Positions 24,767 to 33,783 are shown, counted from the first letter of the stretch. The stretch is DNA of 64,000 bases from Isoalcanivorax pacificus W11-5 (GCF_000299335.2 NZ_CP004387.1:1364001-1428000), one strand, 5' to 3'. A program made the numbers and translations. Notes: generated by a model not told the origin, from the letters alone.

Positions 24767-25684
24767 ATGCGGCGGATCGCCACGGCCGACTGGTATCGCA
24801 CTTCAAGCGGAGAGCCGCGCGGCTATATTGATACCGGCCGGCTGCGCGAGGTGTGGTTTCACACCGGCACCGCCTGCAACCTGGCCTGCCCGTTCTGTCT
24901 GGAAGGGTCCTCGCCGGCGGATGATCGGCTGGACCTGATGCGGCTGGCGGACGTACAGCCGCTGGTGGACGAAGCCTGTGAACTGGGCGTGGAGCAGTTT
25001 TCCTTCACCGGCGGCGAGCCGTTTGTGGCGAAGGAATTCCCGGCCATCCTGGCCTATGCCGCCGAGCGCCGGCCTTGCCTGGTGCTGACCAACGGCACCC
25101 GGCCCCTGTTGCGCCGCCTGGCGCAGATTCGGGCGTTGGCCCGGGCCGCGCACCGGGTGGCCTTTCGGGTCAGCATCGATTACCCGGACGTAGCCCGGCA
25201 TGAGGCCGGGCGGGGCGAAGGCACGTTCGCTGAATCGATGCAGGCATTGAAGGTGCTGCACGACGCCGGGTTTCATGTGTCACTGGCGCGGCAGTGGACG
25301 GCGGATGAAGATACGGCTGCGGTCGAAGCGGCTTATCAAGCGTGGCTGCGTGCCTACGGGATACCGGATGACCTGCTGCTGGTCTCGTTCCCGGATTTCG
25401 CACCGCCGGGTGTTGATCGCCACACGCCGGAAATCACCGAACACTGCATGACCACCTATCACAGCGAGCAGAGCCGCGCCGGTTTCATGTGTGCCTTCAG
25501 CCGCATGGTCGTAAAAGATCGTGGTCGCATGCGGGTCTATGCGTGCACGCTGGTGGACGACGATGGCAAATACGATCTCGGCGGCTCGCTGCGTGAGAGC
25601 CTGGCGCAGCGGGTCATGTTGCGTCATCACCGCTGTTTCAGTTGTTTCAGTCACGGTGCTTCATGCAGTGAAATTACCCGCTGA
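24767..25684 (+). CDS. Radical SAM protein with SPASM-like C-terminus, linked to arsM
   Basis: A 305-residue radical SAM enzyme. The cluster motif CNLACPFC (C-x3-C-x2-C, about residues 36-43) and the SAM-binding GGEP in FTGGEPF are intact, so it should make the 5'-deoxyadenosyl radical. The C-terminus has cysteines in FMCAFSRM, VYACTLV and CFSCFSHGASC, fitting an auxiliary iron-sulfur site. AGGAG precedes ATG 24767. It does not look like ArsS, the usual partner of this ArsM type, nor like ArsL. A role in turning methylated arsenic into an organoarsenical is inferred only from the gene pair. Confidence 0.75.
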   Translation: MRRIATADWYRTSSGEPRGYIDTGRLREVWFHTGTACNLACPFCLEGSSPADDRLDLMRLADVQPLVDEACELGVEQFSFTGGEPFVAKEFPAILAYAAERRPCLVLTNGTRPLLRRLAQIRALARAAHRVAFRVSIDYPDVARHEAGRGEGTFAESMQALKVLHDAGFHVSLARQWTADEDTAAVEAAYQAWLRAYGIPDDLLLVSFPDFAPPGVDRHTPEITEHCMTTYHSEQSRAGFMCAFSRMVVKDRGRMRVYACTLVDDDGKYDLGGSLRESLAQRVMLRHHRCFSCFSHGASCSEITR

Positions 25685-25710
25685 ACAATGAACTGGCGGG
25701 GCGGACACGG

Positions 25711-25716
25711 TAGAAT
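25711..25716 (+). promoter_or_regulatory. -10-like element before the DUF4262 gene
   Basis: TAGAAT lies 37 bp ahead of the DUF4262 ATG, within the 68-bp gap after the radical-SAM gene. The -35 is not clear. Confidence 0.4.
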
Positions 25717-25752
25717 CAGCGGCTGCTGATCCCCGCCAAGAGATGTCATTCC

Positions 25753-26274
25753 ATGTTTCTCGATGCCATGCCGGAAGGCTTCCGCTATCCCAGCCCGGAA
25801 GACGACGGCGATACCCGCATTCTCGCCCACATCAATCGCAAGGGCTGGCACAACCTGGCCGTGCCGCCGGCGCAGGGCGAGCCGGGGTTCAGTTTTTCCC
25901 TGGGGCATTTTCTCAACCACGACCATGCGGAAATCATTGTGCTCGGCCTCAAGGCCGAACTGGCCAGCCGCTTGCTGGATGCGGCCGCCGTGCGCATCCG
26001 TGACATGCACGAGCAGTTGCTGTCGCATCGTGAGTACCCGGATTTTCTGCCGGGCCTGAACGTGGTGTTTCTGCCGGTGGCCTTCCCGCATTACCGCCAC
26101 TATCTGGGCTTCGCCAACTGGTTCTATGAGAGCCTGCCGATGCCGTACCCGACGTTGCAGCTGGTGTGGCCGGACGGGCGCGGCGTGTTTCCCTGGCAGC
26201 CGGGCTATGACCGGCGCTTCCAGCGGCTGCAGCCGTTGCTGGGCGCCGCGCCTGCGGCGATCCGGTTGCAATGA
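25753..26274 (+). CDS. DUF4262 domain protein
   Basis: A 173-residue cytosolic protein of the DUF4262 family. It has GFSFSLGHFLNHDHAEIIVLGL near residues 53-74 in two strands and a helix, and NWFYESLPMPYPTLQLVWPD near 125-145, the usual conserved blocks. Family function is unknown. ATG 25753 follows a purine stretch (GCCAAGAGATG). It stands alone between the ars pair and the RHH/PIN module. Confidence 0.8.
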   Translation: MFLDAMPEGFRYPSPEDDGDTRILAHINRKGWHNLAVPPAQGEPGFSFSLGHFLNHDHAEIIVLGLKAELASRLLDAAAVRIRDMHEQLLSHREYPDFLPGLNVVFLPVAFPHYRHYLGFANWFYESLPMPYPTLQLVWPDGRGVFPWQPGYDRRFQRLQPLLGAAPAAIRLQ

Positions 26275-26287
26275 CGTGCATATGTGC

Positions 26288-26315
26288 CATAGCATAAATA
26301 TGCGTTTATGCTATG
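26288..26315 (+). promoter_or_regulatory. Candidate operator of the RHH/PIN toxin-antitoxin operon
   Basis: CATAGCATAAA (26288-26298) and TTTATGCTATG (26305-26315) form a perfect 11-bp inverted repeat with a six-base loop, 22 bp before the antitoxin ATG. It is strikingly AT-rich in a GC-rich region. Ribbon-helix-helix antitoxins bind such palindromes. Confidence 0.65.
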
Positions 26316-26336
26316 CGCCACTGCGCGGGAGGCTCC

Positions 26337-26576
26337 ATGGACCGGCTCACGATCAATCTGCCCGAAGGTTACCACCAGGCCCTGAAAGAGGCCGCCGCCC
26401 GGCGTGGCGTCCCGATCGGGAAAATGGTGGCGGAGGCCCTGGCCGCTTACGGCGTGAAGCCGGCGCAGACGGTGCAGGATCTGCTGCAACGTGCCCGCCT
26501 CCAGTCCGCCCTGACCGAAGCCCAGGCGCTCGCACTGGCTGAAGCAGAAACCCGCGCGGTCCGGCGCGGGCAATAA
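26337..26576 (+). CDS. Ribbon-helix-helix antitoxin
   Basis: A 79-residue protein beginning with the RHH strand MDRLTINLPEGYHQALKEAA and the helix RRGVPIGKMVAEALAAYG, followed by a C-terminal helix expected to bind the toxin. GGGAGG lies 5 nt before ATG 26337. It is the first gene of a two-gene unit with a PIN-domain protein 12 bp downstream, and should repress its own promoter. Confidence 0.82.
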   Translation: MDRLTINLPEGYHQALKEAAARRGVPIGKMVAEALAAYGVKPAQTVQDLLQRARLQSALTEAQALALAEAETRAVRRGQ

Positions 26577-26588
26577 ACGGGAAGCGCC

Positions 26589-27026
26589 GTGCATTATCGC
26601 GCCGACACGCTGTGGGTCGTGGATACCTGCGTGCTGGTATCCGGCGTGTTGTCATCCGGCGGGCCGCCGGCACGGATTCTCGACCAGATGCTGACGGCGC
26701 AGGTCCGTTATGCGCTGTCACTTCCCCTGCTGGCTGAATACCGAACGGTATTGCTGCGCCCGAAGCTGCTCGCACGACACAGCCTGGCAGTGGAGGAGGT
26801 GGACCAGTTGCTGGAAGCCCTGATCCTTCCAGCAGTGATCGTCGACCCCGTCCCGCCCGCCACCTTGCAGGCTCCCGACCCCGGCGACCAGCACCTCTGG
26901 GACCTGCTCTGCTATCGGGAAGACCTGACCTTGCTCACCGGTGACCGCCTGTTGCTGGAACAGGCCCCCGAATCGCTTTCCCTGATGCCCCCGACTGACT
27001 GGGTCGCCCGATACCTGGCTGACTGA
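26589..27026 (+). CDS. PIN-domain ribonuclease, putative toxin
   Basis: A 145-residue PIN nuclease (COG1569/PF13470-like). Acidic active-site residues are seen in WVVDTCVLVSG (Asp12), EYRTVLLRPKLL, PGDQHLWDLL and LLTGDRLLL. It starts at GTG 26589 after GGAAG. Proteins of this family are described as the toxin component of PIN-type TA pairs, and the adjacent RHH antitoxin supports this. The target RNA is unknown. Confidence 0.82.
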   Translation: MHYRADTLWVVDTCVLVSGVLSSGGPPARILDQMLTAQVRYALSLPLLAEYRTVLLRPKLLARHSLAVEEVDQLLEALILPAVIVDPVPPATLQAPDPGDQHLWDLLCYREDLTLLTGDRLLLEQAPESLSLMPPTDWVARYLAD

Positions 27027-27093
27027 CCCCGCGATCTGTCGCGCAAAGCCATTGCGCCAAAAGACGGAACCGTGATTCACTTCTTTAAACCAT

Positions 27094-27105
27094 GAATCCG
27101 GATTC
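27094..27105 (+). promoter_or_regulatory. Palindrome GAATCCGGATTC before the TetR gene
   Basis: A perfect 12-bp palindrome, 8 bp upstream of the preferred ATG at 27113. It is a plausible TetR operator for autoregulation. If the ATG at 27092 is used instead, it would lie inside the gene. Confidence 0.4.
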
Positions 27106-27112
27106 CGTTCTT

Positions 27113-27748
27113 ATGGCCTACCGTGAAACCGTCAAGATCCGCGACCGCAAGGCCGCCCAGCGTGAAGCCCTGCTGGCTGCCGCCGAGGGGCTGGTGCGTG
27201 AGGGCGGCTTCGCCGCGCTGACCATCCAGGCACTGTCTGCCCGTGCCGGCGTCGGTGTCGGCACCGTCTACCGTTACTTCCGCGCCAAGGACACGCTGGC
27301 GGCGGAAGTCTTTCGCCTGGCCACCGAGCGCGAGGTGGCGGCGGTGGCCGAAGCCTTGCAACACCAGACAGACGCCGCTGCGAAACTGGAGCAGGCGGCC
27401 AGCCGTTTTGCCCGCCGCGCCCTGCGCGCGCCCCGGCTGGCCTGGGCGCTGATTGCCGAGCCGGTGGACCCGGCGGTGGACACCGAGCGCCTGCGTTATC
27501 GCGCGGCCTACGCCGCATTATTCGAACAGATGATCGAGGCCGGCGTGCGTGCCGGCGAGTTGCCGCTGCAATCGCCGACACTTTCCGCCGCTGCGCTGGT
27601 GGGTGCGTTGGCCGAGGCGCTGGTGGGGCCGCTTGCGGACCATCAGGCCGATGAGCATGTTGTTCAACAGTTGATCCGTTTCTGTCTGCGCGCCGTTGGC
27701 GCCGCCGACCCGACCGCTCCGGAGGTTTCCCATGAACAAGTCTGCTGA
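27113..27748 (+). CDS. TetR family transcriptional regulator
   Basis: A 211-residue one-component repressor. The N-terminal helix-turn-helix spans LLAAAEGLVREGGFAALTIQ, then SARAGVGVGTVYRYFRAKDTL (about 15-60). The ligand-binding domain is all-helical. MAYRETVKIRDRK is a usual start in this subfamily, so ATG 27113 is chosen; ATG 27092 is in frame. It overlaps the next gene, an acyl-CoA dehydrogenase, by 17 bp and probably controls it in response to an acyl-CoA. Confidence 0.88.
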   Translation: MAYRETVKIRDRKAAQREALLAAAEGLVREGGFAALTIQALSARAGVGVGTVYRYFRAKDTLAAEVFRLATEREVAAVAEALQHQTDAAAKLEQAASRFARRALRAPRLAWALIAEPVDPAVDTERLRYRAAYAALFEQMIEAGVRAGELPLQSPTLSAAALVGALAEALVGPLADHQADEHVVQQLIRFCLRAVGAADPTAPEVSHEQVC

Positions 27749-29405
27749 CCTGCGTCCCGACGCCATGGCCGCCACCCACGATGTGTTCAACCAGGCCACG
27801 GCACTGGAGGGCCATAATCTGTATGCCGGTGATACGGCGCTCCGTGAAGGTGTGGCCCGTCACGGTGGCAGCTGGGGTGAGGCCGATCTGCAACGCTACG
27901 GCGAAGTATGTGGCCGCGCCGACGTCATCGAATGGGGCTATCTGGCAAACGAATTCAAACCGCAGTTCGATACCCATGACCGCTTCGGTAACCGGGTCGA
28001 CCTGGTGAAGTATCACCCGGCCTACCACCACTTGATGAAACAGGCGCTCACCGAGGGCCTGCACAGCAGCCCCTGGACCGATCCGAAAGCCGGCGCGCAT
28101 GTGGTCCGTGCGGCAAAGTATTACCTGCATTCGCAGGTGGAATGCGGCCACTGCTGCCCGATCACCATGACCTTCGCCGCCACCCCGTCACTGAAGCTGA
28201 CGCCCGCCATCGCCGACCAGTGGCTGGGCAAGGTGCACGCCCGTGACTACGACCCGCGCAACGTGCCACACACTGCAAAACAGGCGCTGACCCTGGGCAT
28301 GGGCATGACCGAGAAACAGGGCGGTTCCGATGTGCGGGCCAACACCACCCGTGCCTATCCGCTCGGGCAGCCCGGCCCCGGTGAAGCTTACGAACTGGTC
28401 GGCCACAAGTGGTTTCTGTCCGCACCGATGTGCGATGCGTTCCTGATGCTGGCGCAGACCGACAGCGGCCTGAGCTGTTTCCTGGTGCCGCGCTGGCGGC
28501 CGGACGGCAGCAAGAATCCGCTCCAGGTACAGCGTCTGAAAAACAAGATGGGCAATGTCTCCAATGCCTCATCGGAAGTGGAACTGCGTGGCGCGCTGGG
28601 CTGGATGGTGGGCGAAGAAGGCCGTGGTGTGCCGGCGATCATCGAGATGGTGGCCATGACCCGCTTCGACTGCATGATCGGCTCCAGCGCCGGCCAGCGG
28701 CAGGCCACCCTGCAAGCCATTCACCATGCCGCACACCGCAGTGCCTTCGGCAAGACACTGATCGACCAGCCATTGATGCAGAACGTGCTGGCGGACCTGC
28801 AACTGGAAGTCGAAGGCTCGCTGGCCATCACCCTGCGCATGGCCGAGGCGCTGGACCACCTGGATGATCCACAGCAGCAACTGCTGATGCGCCTGGGCAC
28901 CGCCGTGGGCAAATACTGGATCTGCAAACGTACGCCGCACCATGCCTTTGAGGCGATGGAGTGTATCGGCGGCAACGGCGTCATGGAAAACTGCATCCTG
29001 CCGCGCCTGTATCGCGATGCGCCGATCAACGCCATCTGGGAAGGCTCCGGCAATGTGCAGGCGCTGGATGTACTGCGTGCGCTGGCGAAAACGCCGGCAG
29101 TGCTGGAAGCCTGGTTCCACGAGCTGGGCAAGAGCGCGGGGGCGGATGCGCGGCTGGATCAGGCGGTGAAGACGTTGCAGGGTGAGTTCAGCGATCTGGC
29201 CGAGGCCGAATACCGTGGCCGCCATCTGGTGGATCAACTGACGCTGACCATGCAGGCGCATCTGCTGGTGCAGGCGGGCGACACGGCGGTGGCGGAAGGG
29301 TTTATCGCCTCGCGTCTGGGGAGCCAGGGCGATCGTCAATACGGCACGTTACCGCGTGGTATGGATGTAAAACGCATCATTGCACGTGGCCGGCAGGATG
29401 CCTGA
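27732..29405 (+). CDS. AidB-like acyl-CoA dehydrogenase
   Basis: A 557-residue flavoprotein of the AidB branch. It has the long N-terminal domain (to about 175) missing from ordinary acyl-CoA dehydrogenases, then LGMGMTEKQGGSDVRANTT, HKWFLSAPMCDAFLMLAQ and the FAD-site segments. ECIGGNGVMENCILPRLYRDAP with IWEGSGNVQALD holds the usual catalytic-base region. GGAGG lies 7 nt before ATG 27732. E. coli AidB has isovaleryl-CoA dehydrogenase activity and binds DNA in alkylation stress; here control by the preceding TetR suggests a catabolic role. Confidence 0.88.
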   Translation: MNKSADLRPDAMAATHDVFNQATALEGHNLYAGDTALREGVARHGGSWGEADLQRYGEVCGRADVIEWGYLANEFKPQFDTHDRFGNRVDLVKYHPAYHHLMKQALTEGLHSSPWTDPKAGAHVVRAAKYYLHSQVECGHCCPITMTFAATPSLKLTPAIADQWLGKVHARDYDPRNVPHTAKQALTLGMGMTEKQGGSDVRANTTRAYPLGQPGPGEAYELVGHKWFLSAPMCDAFLMLAQTDSGLSCFLVPRWRPDGSKNPLQVQRLKNKMGNVSNASSEVELRGALGWMVGEEGRGVPAIIEMVAMTRFDCMIGSSAGQRQATLQAIHHAAHRSAFGKTLIDQPLMQNVLADLQLEVEGSLAITLRMAEALDHLDDPQQQLLMRLGTAVGKYWICKRTPHHAFEAMECIGGNGVMENCILPRLYRDAPINAIWEGSGNVQALDVLRALAKTPAVLEAWFHELGKSAGADARLDQAVKTLQGEFSDLAEAEYRGRHLVDQLTLTMQAHLLVQAGDTAVAEGFIASRLGSQGDRQYGTLPRGMDVKRIIARGRQDA

Positions 29406-29415
29406 GTGCGCCGTT

Positions 29416-29443
29416 GCGCGGGGCGGGCAGAGCGACCCCGCGC
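29416..29443. terminator. Hairpin between convergent aidB-like and parA-like genes
   Basis: GCGCGGGG (29416-29423) pairs with CCCCGCGC (29436-29443) in the 50-bp gap. There is no T-tract on either side, so it is at best a weak or Rho-assisted terminator. Confidence 0.35.
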
Positions 29444-29455
29444 TGCGGCCACCGG

Positions 29456-30199
29456 TCAGAGTTTCAGCTTGTCGGCCATCTCGAACCACAGGTTGCGATA
29501 GGCGCGTGCGGCCGGGGTGTTCGGTGCGAACTCACCGACCGGGGCGCGGTGTTCGCCCATCTGCTCCACATGGGTGGAGTAGGGAATCCAGGTCTTCAGG
29601 CCGCCCTTCATCAGTGCCGGTGGTTTCACCAGCATCTCCACATGCAGCAGCCGGCGGCGGTCCACCATGTTGAAGAACGGCAGCACTTTCAGGCTGCGGT
29701 ACTGCTTCTGGTCAAGCCAGTCCCTGACTTGCTGGAAGGCGCGCAGTGACAGGTGAGTGGGAATCACCGGCACCAGCAGATAGTCCGCCGCCGCGAAAAT
29801 CTGCTCGGCCACCGGGCTGAGCGTCGGCGGGCAGTCCAGCAGTACCAGGCTGCTCTGTTCGCCGAGCGGTTCAATCAGGTGCTTCAGCGTTGAGCGACCG
29901 CCGGCCTCGGCCAGTTTCAGGTCCAGGTTGCGCAGGCTGATATCGGCGGGGATGACTTCCAGGCCTTCCCAGCGGGTGGGCACTTTCAGACGACCGATGG
30001 GCTGCTTGCCCTTGACCAGCGTGCCGGCCTTGTAGCTGCGCTCGCCGTCCACGCCGAGGTAGAAACTGGCCGCGCCCTGCGGGTCCAGGTCCCAGACCAC
30101 GGAGCGGTGCTTCCAGCGTGCGGCATGCCAGGCCATGTTCACGGCAGCGGAGGTCTTGCCGACGCCACCCTTGAGGTTATAGAAGGCAATCGTGTGCAT
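29456..30199 (-). CDS. ParA/MinD-like ATPase (orphan)
   Basis: A 247-residue P-loop ATPase. The deviant Walker A KGGVGKT is at about 10-16 in YNLKGGVGKTSAAVNMA, Walker A' is WDLDPQGAAS, and Walker B is VLLDCPPTLS. There is no ParB partner next to it, so it is not the chromosome parABS pair. Orphan ParA-like proteins of this kind position other cell structures. The start at ATG 30199 is preferred, with GGAG 8 nt upstream. Divergent from the DUF4062 gene. Confidence 0.85.
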   Translation of the reverse strand: MHTIAFYNLKGGVGKTSAAVNMAWHAARWKHRSVVWDLDPQGAASFYLGVDGERSYKAGTLVKGKQPIGRLKVPTRWEGLEVIPADISLRNLDLKLAEAGGRSTLKHLIEPLGEQSSLVLLDCPPTLSPVAEQIFAAADYLLVPVIPTHLSLRAFQQVRDWLDQKQYRSLKVLPFFNMVDRRRLLHVEMLVKPPALMKGGLKTWIPYSTHVEQMGEHRAPVGEFAPNTPAARAYRNLWFEMADKLKL

Positions 30200-30459
30200 A
30201 GGAAACTCCATCCCCAGTGATCATGCCGGCCAGTGCCAGCATGATGCTGCCCCAATAGTGCCCTGCCTGCGCGCGTGGGGCAAAGCCGGGGGAGTCGCTC
30301 GCCCGTGCCGGGTGACTGCGCTACACTCATTCGCGCCCATCCGTGCTCACCTCCGTGCCGCTGGCAGACAGGCTGAATTGCAGTGTCGACGGATTCTGGC
30401 AGAATGACATCGCGCCGCAGGGCGCGACAGAAACCCCGCCATTCGGGACAGGAGCCCGC

Positions 30460-31482
30460 TTGAGTACCGAGCGCAAATACCAGGTCTTCATCAGCTCAAC
30501 CTTCACGGATCTGCAAGAGGCCCGTCAGGAGTTGCTGCTGTCGTTGCTGTCGATGGGCATGATCCCCACCGGCATGGAACTGCATCCCGGCGGTTCGGAC
30601 AGCCAGTGGGGCGCGATCCAGCAGGTGATCAGCGAGTGTGATTACTATCTGGTGCTGGTCGGTGGCCGTTACGGTTCCCTGTCACCGATTGGCCTGTCCT
30701 ATACCCACCGCGAATTCGTCTACGCCGCCACCAAGGGCAAGCCGGTGCTGGCGTTGCTGCACGATTCCCCGGAGTTCCTGTCGCCGGACAAGCGCGAACA
30801 GACCCGCGAAGGGGAGGTGCGCTTCAATGATTTCCGGCAACTGCTACAGAACAAATGCATGACGCGCTTCTGGCACGCCCCGGCCGATCTGGGCGACGTC
30901 GCGCGCAAGGCCATGACGCAACTGGTGGACAAGCACCCGGCGAGCGGCTGGGTGCGTGCCACGCAAGGCGCGGACAGTGCCAGCCAGCAGGAAGTGGTGC
31001 GGCTGACCCAGCGTATCCAGGAGCTGGAGCGGGAAAAGGAAGAGCTGACCGCTGGCTACCGGCCGCCGCTGGAAACCCTGGCACGGGGCACGGACACGGT
31101 GGCGTTGCGCTACAGTTGCAATGTCTACATCAAGGGCGACTGCAAGGTGAGCAACGCCCAGAGCACACTGACCTGGGACCAGATCATCGCCTGCCTGGCA
31201 CCCCAGATGCTCAACGAAGTGCCGGAATCGGTCATGCGCCAGGCACTGGAGGAAATGCTCGCCAGCCGGGCGCTGACGGATGTGCAACTGAGCATGCCGA
31301 AGGCACACGCGGTGCGGAATATCGTGCTGGAGACCGACAGCTTCAGCCAGGTGAAGGTGCAGTTGCGCGCGCTGGGCATGATCCGCAAGTGTCCGCGCCA
31401 GCCGGGGCAGAGCCAGATCACCTGGCAACTGACGCCGCTGGGCGACCAGGCCATGACACAGGTGTTGGCGCGCCGGCGTTGA
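30460..31482 (+). CDS. DUF4062 domain protein
   Basis: A 340-residue cytosolic protein. Its N-terminal DUF4062 domain (about 1-130) contains KYQVFISSTFTDLQEARQEL, the LVGGRYGSLSPIGLSYTHRE loop and a FVYAATKGKPVLALLH strand, a TIR-like flavodoxin-type fold. A short coiled coil (about 185-205) separates it from a C-terminal region of about 130 residues without a family I recognise. TTG 30460 follows AGGAG at 6 nt and removes a 39-codon upstream extension lacking domain content. DUF4062 often caps STAND-type or other defence proteins, but this one has no NTPase. Function unknown. Confidence 0.78.
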   Translation: MSTERKYQVFISSTFTDLQEARQELLLSLLSMGMIPTGMELHPGGSDSQWGAIQQVISECDYYLVLVGGRYGSLSPIGLSYTHREFVYAATKGKPVLALLHDSPEFLSPDKREQTREGEVRFNDFRQLLQNKCMTRFWHAPADLGDVARKAMTQLVDKHPASGWVRATQGADSASQQEVVRLTQRIQELEREKEELTAGYRPPLETLARGTDTVALRYSCNVYIKGDCKVSNAQSTLTWDQIIACLAPQMLNEVPESVMRQALEEMLASRALTDVQLSMPKAHAVRNIVLETDSFSQVKVQLRALGMIRKCPRQPGQSQITWQLTPLGDQAMTQVLARRR

Positions 31483-31483
31483 G

Positions 31484-31516
31484 CAAAAAAAAGGGCGCCG
31501 GTTGGCGCCCTGTTTC
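31484..31516. terminator. Bidirectional terminator between DUF4062 gene and proS
   Basis: AGGGCGCC (31492-31499) and GGCGCCCT (31504-31511) form the stem. A run of A on the left acts as U-tract for proS on the minus strand, and TGTTT on the right is a weak tract for the plus strand. Confidence 0.85.
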
Positions 31517-31529
31517 GTTATGCACCGAA

Positions 31530-33248
31530 TCAGCGGCGCACCTTGTCACGTAAGAACTGCACGATCTCTCCCGCCGGCACCAGCGTGTTATCGCTGTCGC
31601 GACGGGCACGGTATTCCACCGTACCGTCGTCCAGGCCGCGCTCGGCCACCACCACACGATGCGGAATGCCGATCAGTTCGGCGTCGGAGAGTTTCACGCC
31701 CAGGCGTTCTTTCTCGCGGTCGTCGTACAGCACCTCGAAACCGGCTGCGGTCAGGTCGCTGTAAAGCTGCTCGCACAATTCGCGCTCGCGCGGGCTCTTT
31801 TTAAGGTTCACCGGAATCAATGCGATCTGGAACGGGGCAATGGCTTCTGGCCAGATAATGCCGCGCTCATCAAAGTTCTGCTCGATGGCGGCGGCGACCA
31901 CGCGGGTCACGCCGATACCGTAGCAGCCCATGGGCATGATCACGCTCTTGCCGTTTTCATCCAGCACGGTGGCTTTCAGTGCTTCGGAATACTTGGTGCC
32001 GAGCTGGAAGATATGCCCCACTTCGATGCCGCGCTTGATGGTCAGGCGGCCCTTGCCGTCCGGGCTGGGATCGCCTTCCACGGCGTTGCGCAGGTCGGCG
32101 GTCTCCGGCAGCGGCAGGTCGCGCTCCCAGTTGATGCCGAAGTAGTGCTTGCCGTCGACGTTGGCGCCGGCCCCGAAATCACTCATCAAGGCCACGCTGC
32201 GATCTGCCAGGCAGGGGATCGGCAGTTTCACCGGGCCGAGGCTGCCGGGGCCGGCACCGATGGCGGCGCGGATTTCCTCGTCGGTGGCGAAACGCAGTGG
32301 CGCGGCGATCTGCGGCAGTTTTTCTGCTTTCAGTTCGTTCAGTTCATGATCGCCGCGCACGAGCAGCGCTATCAGGCCACCCCCGGCTTCTTCGCTGGCG
32401 GCCACCACCAGTGTCTTGACGGTTTTCTCAATGGGCAGTGAAAACTGCTCAACCAGTTCGGCAATGGTTTTTGCATCCGGCGTGTCCACCAGGCGCAGGT
32501 CTTCCGACGGCGCAGCGCGTTCGCCCTCGGCCACCGCTTCGGCCAGTTCCACGTTGGCGGCATAGTCCGAGCCGTCGGAGAAAGCGATGGCATCTTCACC
32601 GGATTCCGCCAGCACATGGAACTCATGTGAGCCGGAGCCGCCGATGGAGCCGGTGTCGGCGGCCACGGGACGGTAATCCAGCCCCAGGCGGTCGAAAATC
32701 CTGCTGTAGGCGGCGTACATGACGTCGTAGGTTTCTGCCAGCGAGGCCTGGTCGATATGGAAGGAGTAGGCATCCTTCATGATGAACTCGCGCGAGCGCA
32801 TCACGCCGAAACGCGGGCGGGTCTCGTCGCGGAACTTGGTCTGGATCTGGTAGAAGTTCATCGGCAACTGCTTGTAGCTGTGTACTTCGTTGCGCACCAG
32901 ATCGGTGATCACTTCTTCATGTGTCGGGCCGAGGCAGAAGCCGTTGCCGTGGCGGTCGACAAAGCGCAGCAGCTCGGGACCGAAGCCGGCGGAGCGGCCG
33001 GACTCATCCCACAGGTCCAGCGGCTGGGTCACTGGCATCAGCACTTCCTGCGCGCCCGCATTGTTCATTTCCTCGCGGATGATGCGCTCCACTTTCTGCA
33101 GCACCCGCAGGCCGGTCGGCAGCCAGTTGTACAGGCCGGAGGCGAGTTTGCGGATCATGCCGGCACGCAGCATGAGCTGATGGCTGACGACCACGGCGTC
33201 GGCAGGGGTTTCCTTGACGGTGGCCAGCAGATAACGGGAGGCACGCAT
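31530..33248 (-). CDS. proS: Prolyl-tRNA synthetase
   Basis: A 572-residue class II synthetase of the bacterial (E. coli-like) form with the editing insertion. Motif 1 lies around [20 protein letters not shown], motif 2 around [21 protein letters not shown], and motif 3 near [16 protein letters not shown]. The INS editing domain (about 225-400) includes KTLVV and [10 protein letters not shown]. The start is ATG 33248 ([13 protein letters not shown]), the normal ProS N-terminus; the longer frame adds unsupported residues. Convergent with the DUF4062 gene and divergent from a thioesterase. Confidence 0.97.
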   Translation of the reverse strand: MRASRYLLATVKETPADAVVVSHQLMLRAGMIRKLASGLYNWLPTGLRVLQKVERIIREEMNNAGAQEVLMPVTQPLDLWDESGRSAGFGPELLRFVDRHGNGFCLGPTHEEVITDLVRNEVHSYKQLPMNFYQIQTKFRDETRPRFGVMRSREFIMKDAYSFHIDQASLAETYDVMYAAYSRIFDRLGLDYRPVAADTGSIGGSGSHEFHVLAESGEDAIAFSDGSDYAANVELAEAVAEGERAAPSEDLRLVDTPDAKTIAELVEQFSLPIEKTVKTLVVAASEEAGGGLIALLVRGDHELNELKAEKLPQIAAPLRFATDEEIRAAIGAGPGSLGPVKLPIPCLADRSVALMSDFGAGANVDGKHYFGINWERDLPLPETADLRNAVEGDPSPDGKGRLTIKRGIEVGHIFQLGTKYSEALKATVLDENGKSVIMPMGCYGIGVTRVVAAAIEQNFDERGIIWPEAIAPFQIALIPVNLKKSPRERELCEQLYSDLTAAGFEVLYDDREKERLGVKLSDAELIGIPHRVVVAERGLDDGTVEYRARRDSDNTLVPAGEIVQFLRDKVRR

Positions 33249-33372
33249 TGCACAGAATCCTGATGGAGTGAATGAAAGCGGCCATTGTAAGCACAGGCCC
33301 GCGCTGAGCACAGTGCCCCGTGGCATGGGTCTGGGTATGATGGCGTCGGATCATGGCGTAGTGGAGTCACAG

Positions 33373-33783
33373 ATGGCACTTGATGCAGCAGCAGTACAGC
33401 AGATCATCCTCAACGGCCTGCCGGCAGCGAGCGAGACCGGCGTTCAGGTGGAGCAGGTCGGGGACGGCAAGGCACGGGTGCGGCAGCCGTTCCGGGCGTC
33501 GATGATCCGGCCCGGGGGCACGCTCTCGGGACCGACCATGATGGGGCTGGCCGACGCCGCCATGTACGCGGCCATCCTCGGGCAACTGGGACGGCTGGAA
33601 ATGGCCGTGACGCAGAACCTGAATATCAATTTCCTGCGCCGGCCGGCGCCGCGCGACCTGATCGCCGACTGCAACATCATCCGCATGGGTCGTCGCTCGG
33701 CGGTGCTGGAGGTCTGGCTTTACAGCGATGGGGAGGAGCAGCCTGTGGCACATGTCACCGGGACTTACGCGCTACCCCATTGA
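33373..33783 (+). CDS. PaaI/YdiI-like hotdog-fold thioesterase
   Basis: A 136-residue single hotdog domain. RPGGTLSGPTMMGLADAAMY gives the central helix with Asp (LADAAMY) and the preceding G-G-T-L-S-G loop typical of PaaI-type acyl-CoA thioesterases. INFLRRPAPRDLIADC and LEVWLYSDGEEQPVAHVTGTY form the sheet. GGAG lies 7 nt before ATG 33373. The substrate is unknown. Monocistronic, between proS and tamB. Confidence 0.85.
   Translation: MALDAAAVQQIILNGLPAASETGVQVEQVGDGKARVRQPFRASMIRPGGTLSGPTMMGLADAAMYAAILGQLGRLEMAVTQNLNINFLRRPAPRDLIADCNIIRMGRRSAVLEVWLYSDGEEQPVAHVTGTYALPH

Noticed and set aside
24767-25684. Radical SAM gene as ArsL (arsinothricin synthesis)
   Set aside because: It has a canonical CNLACPFC cluster motif and not the non-canonical ArsL cysteine pattern I know of; left as unassigned radical SAM.
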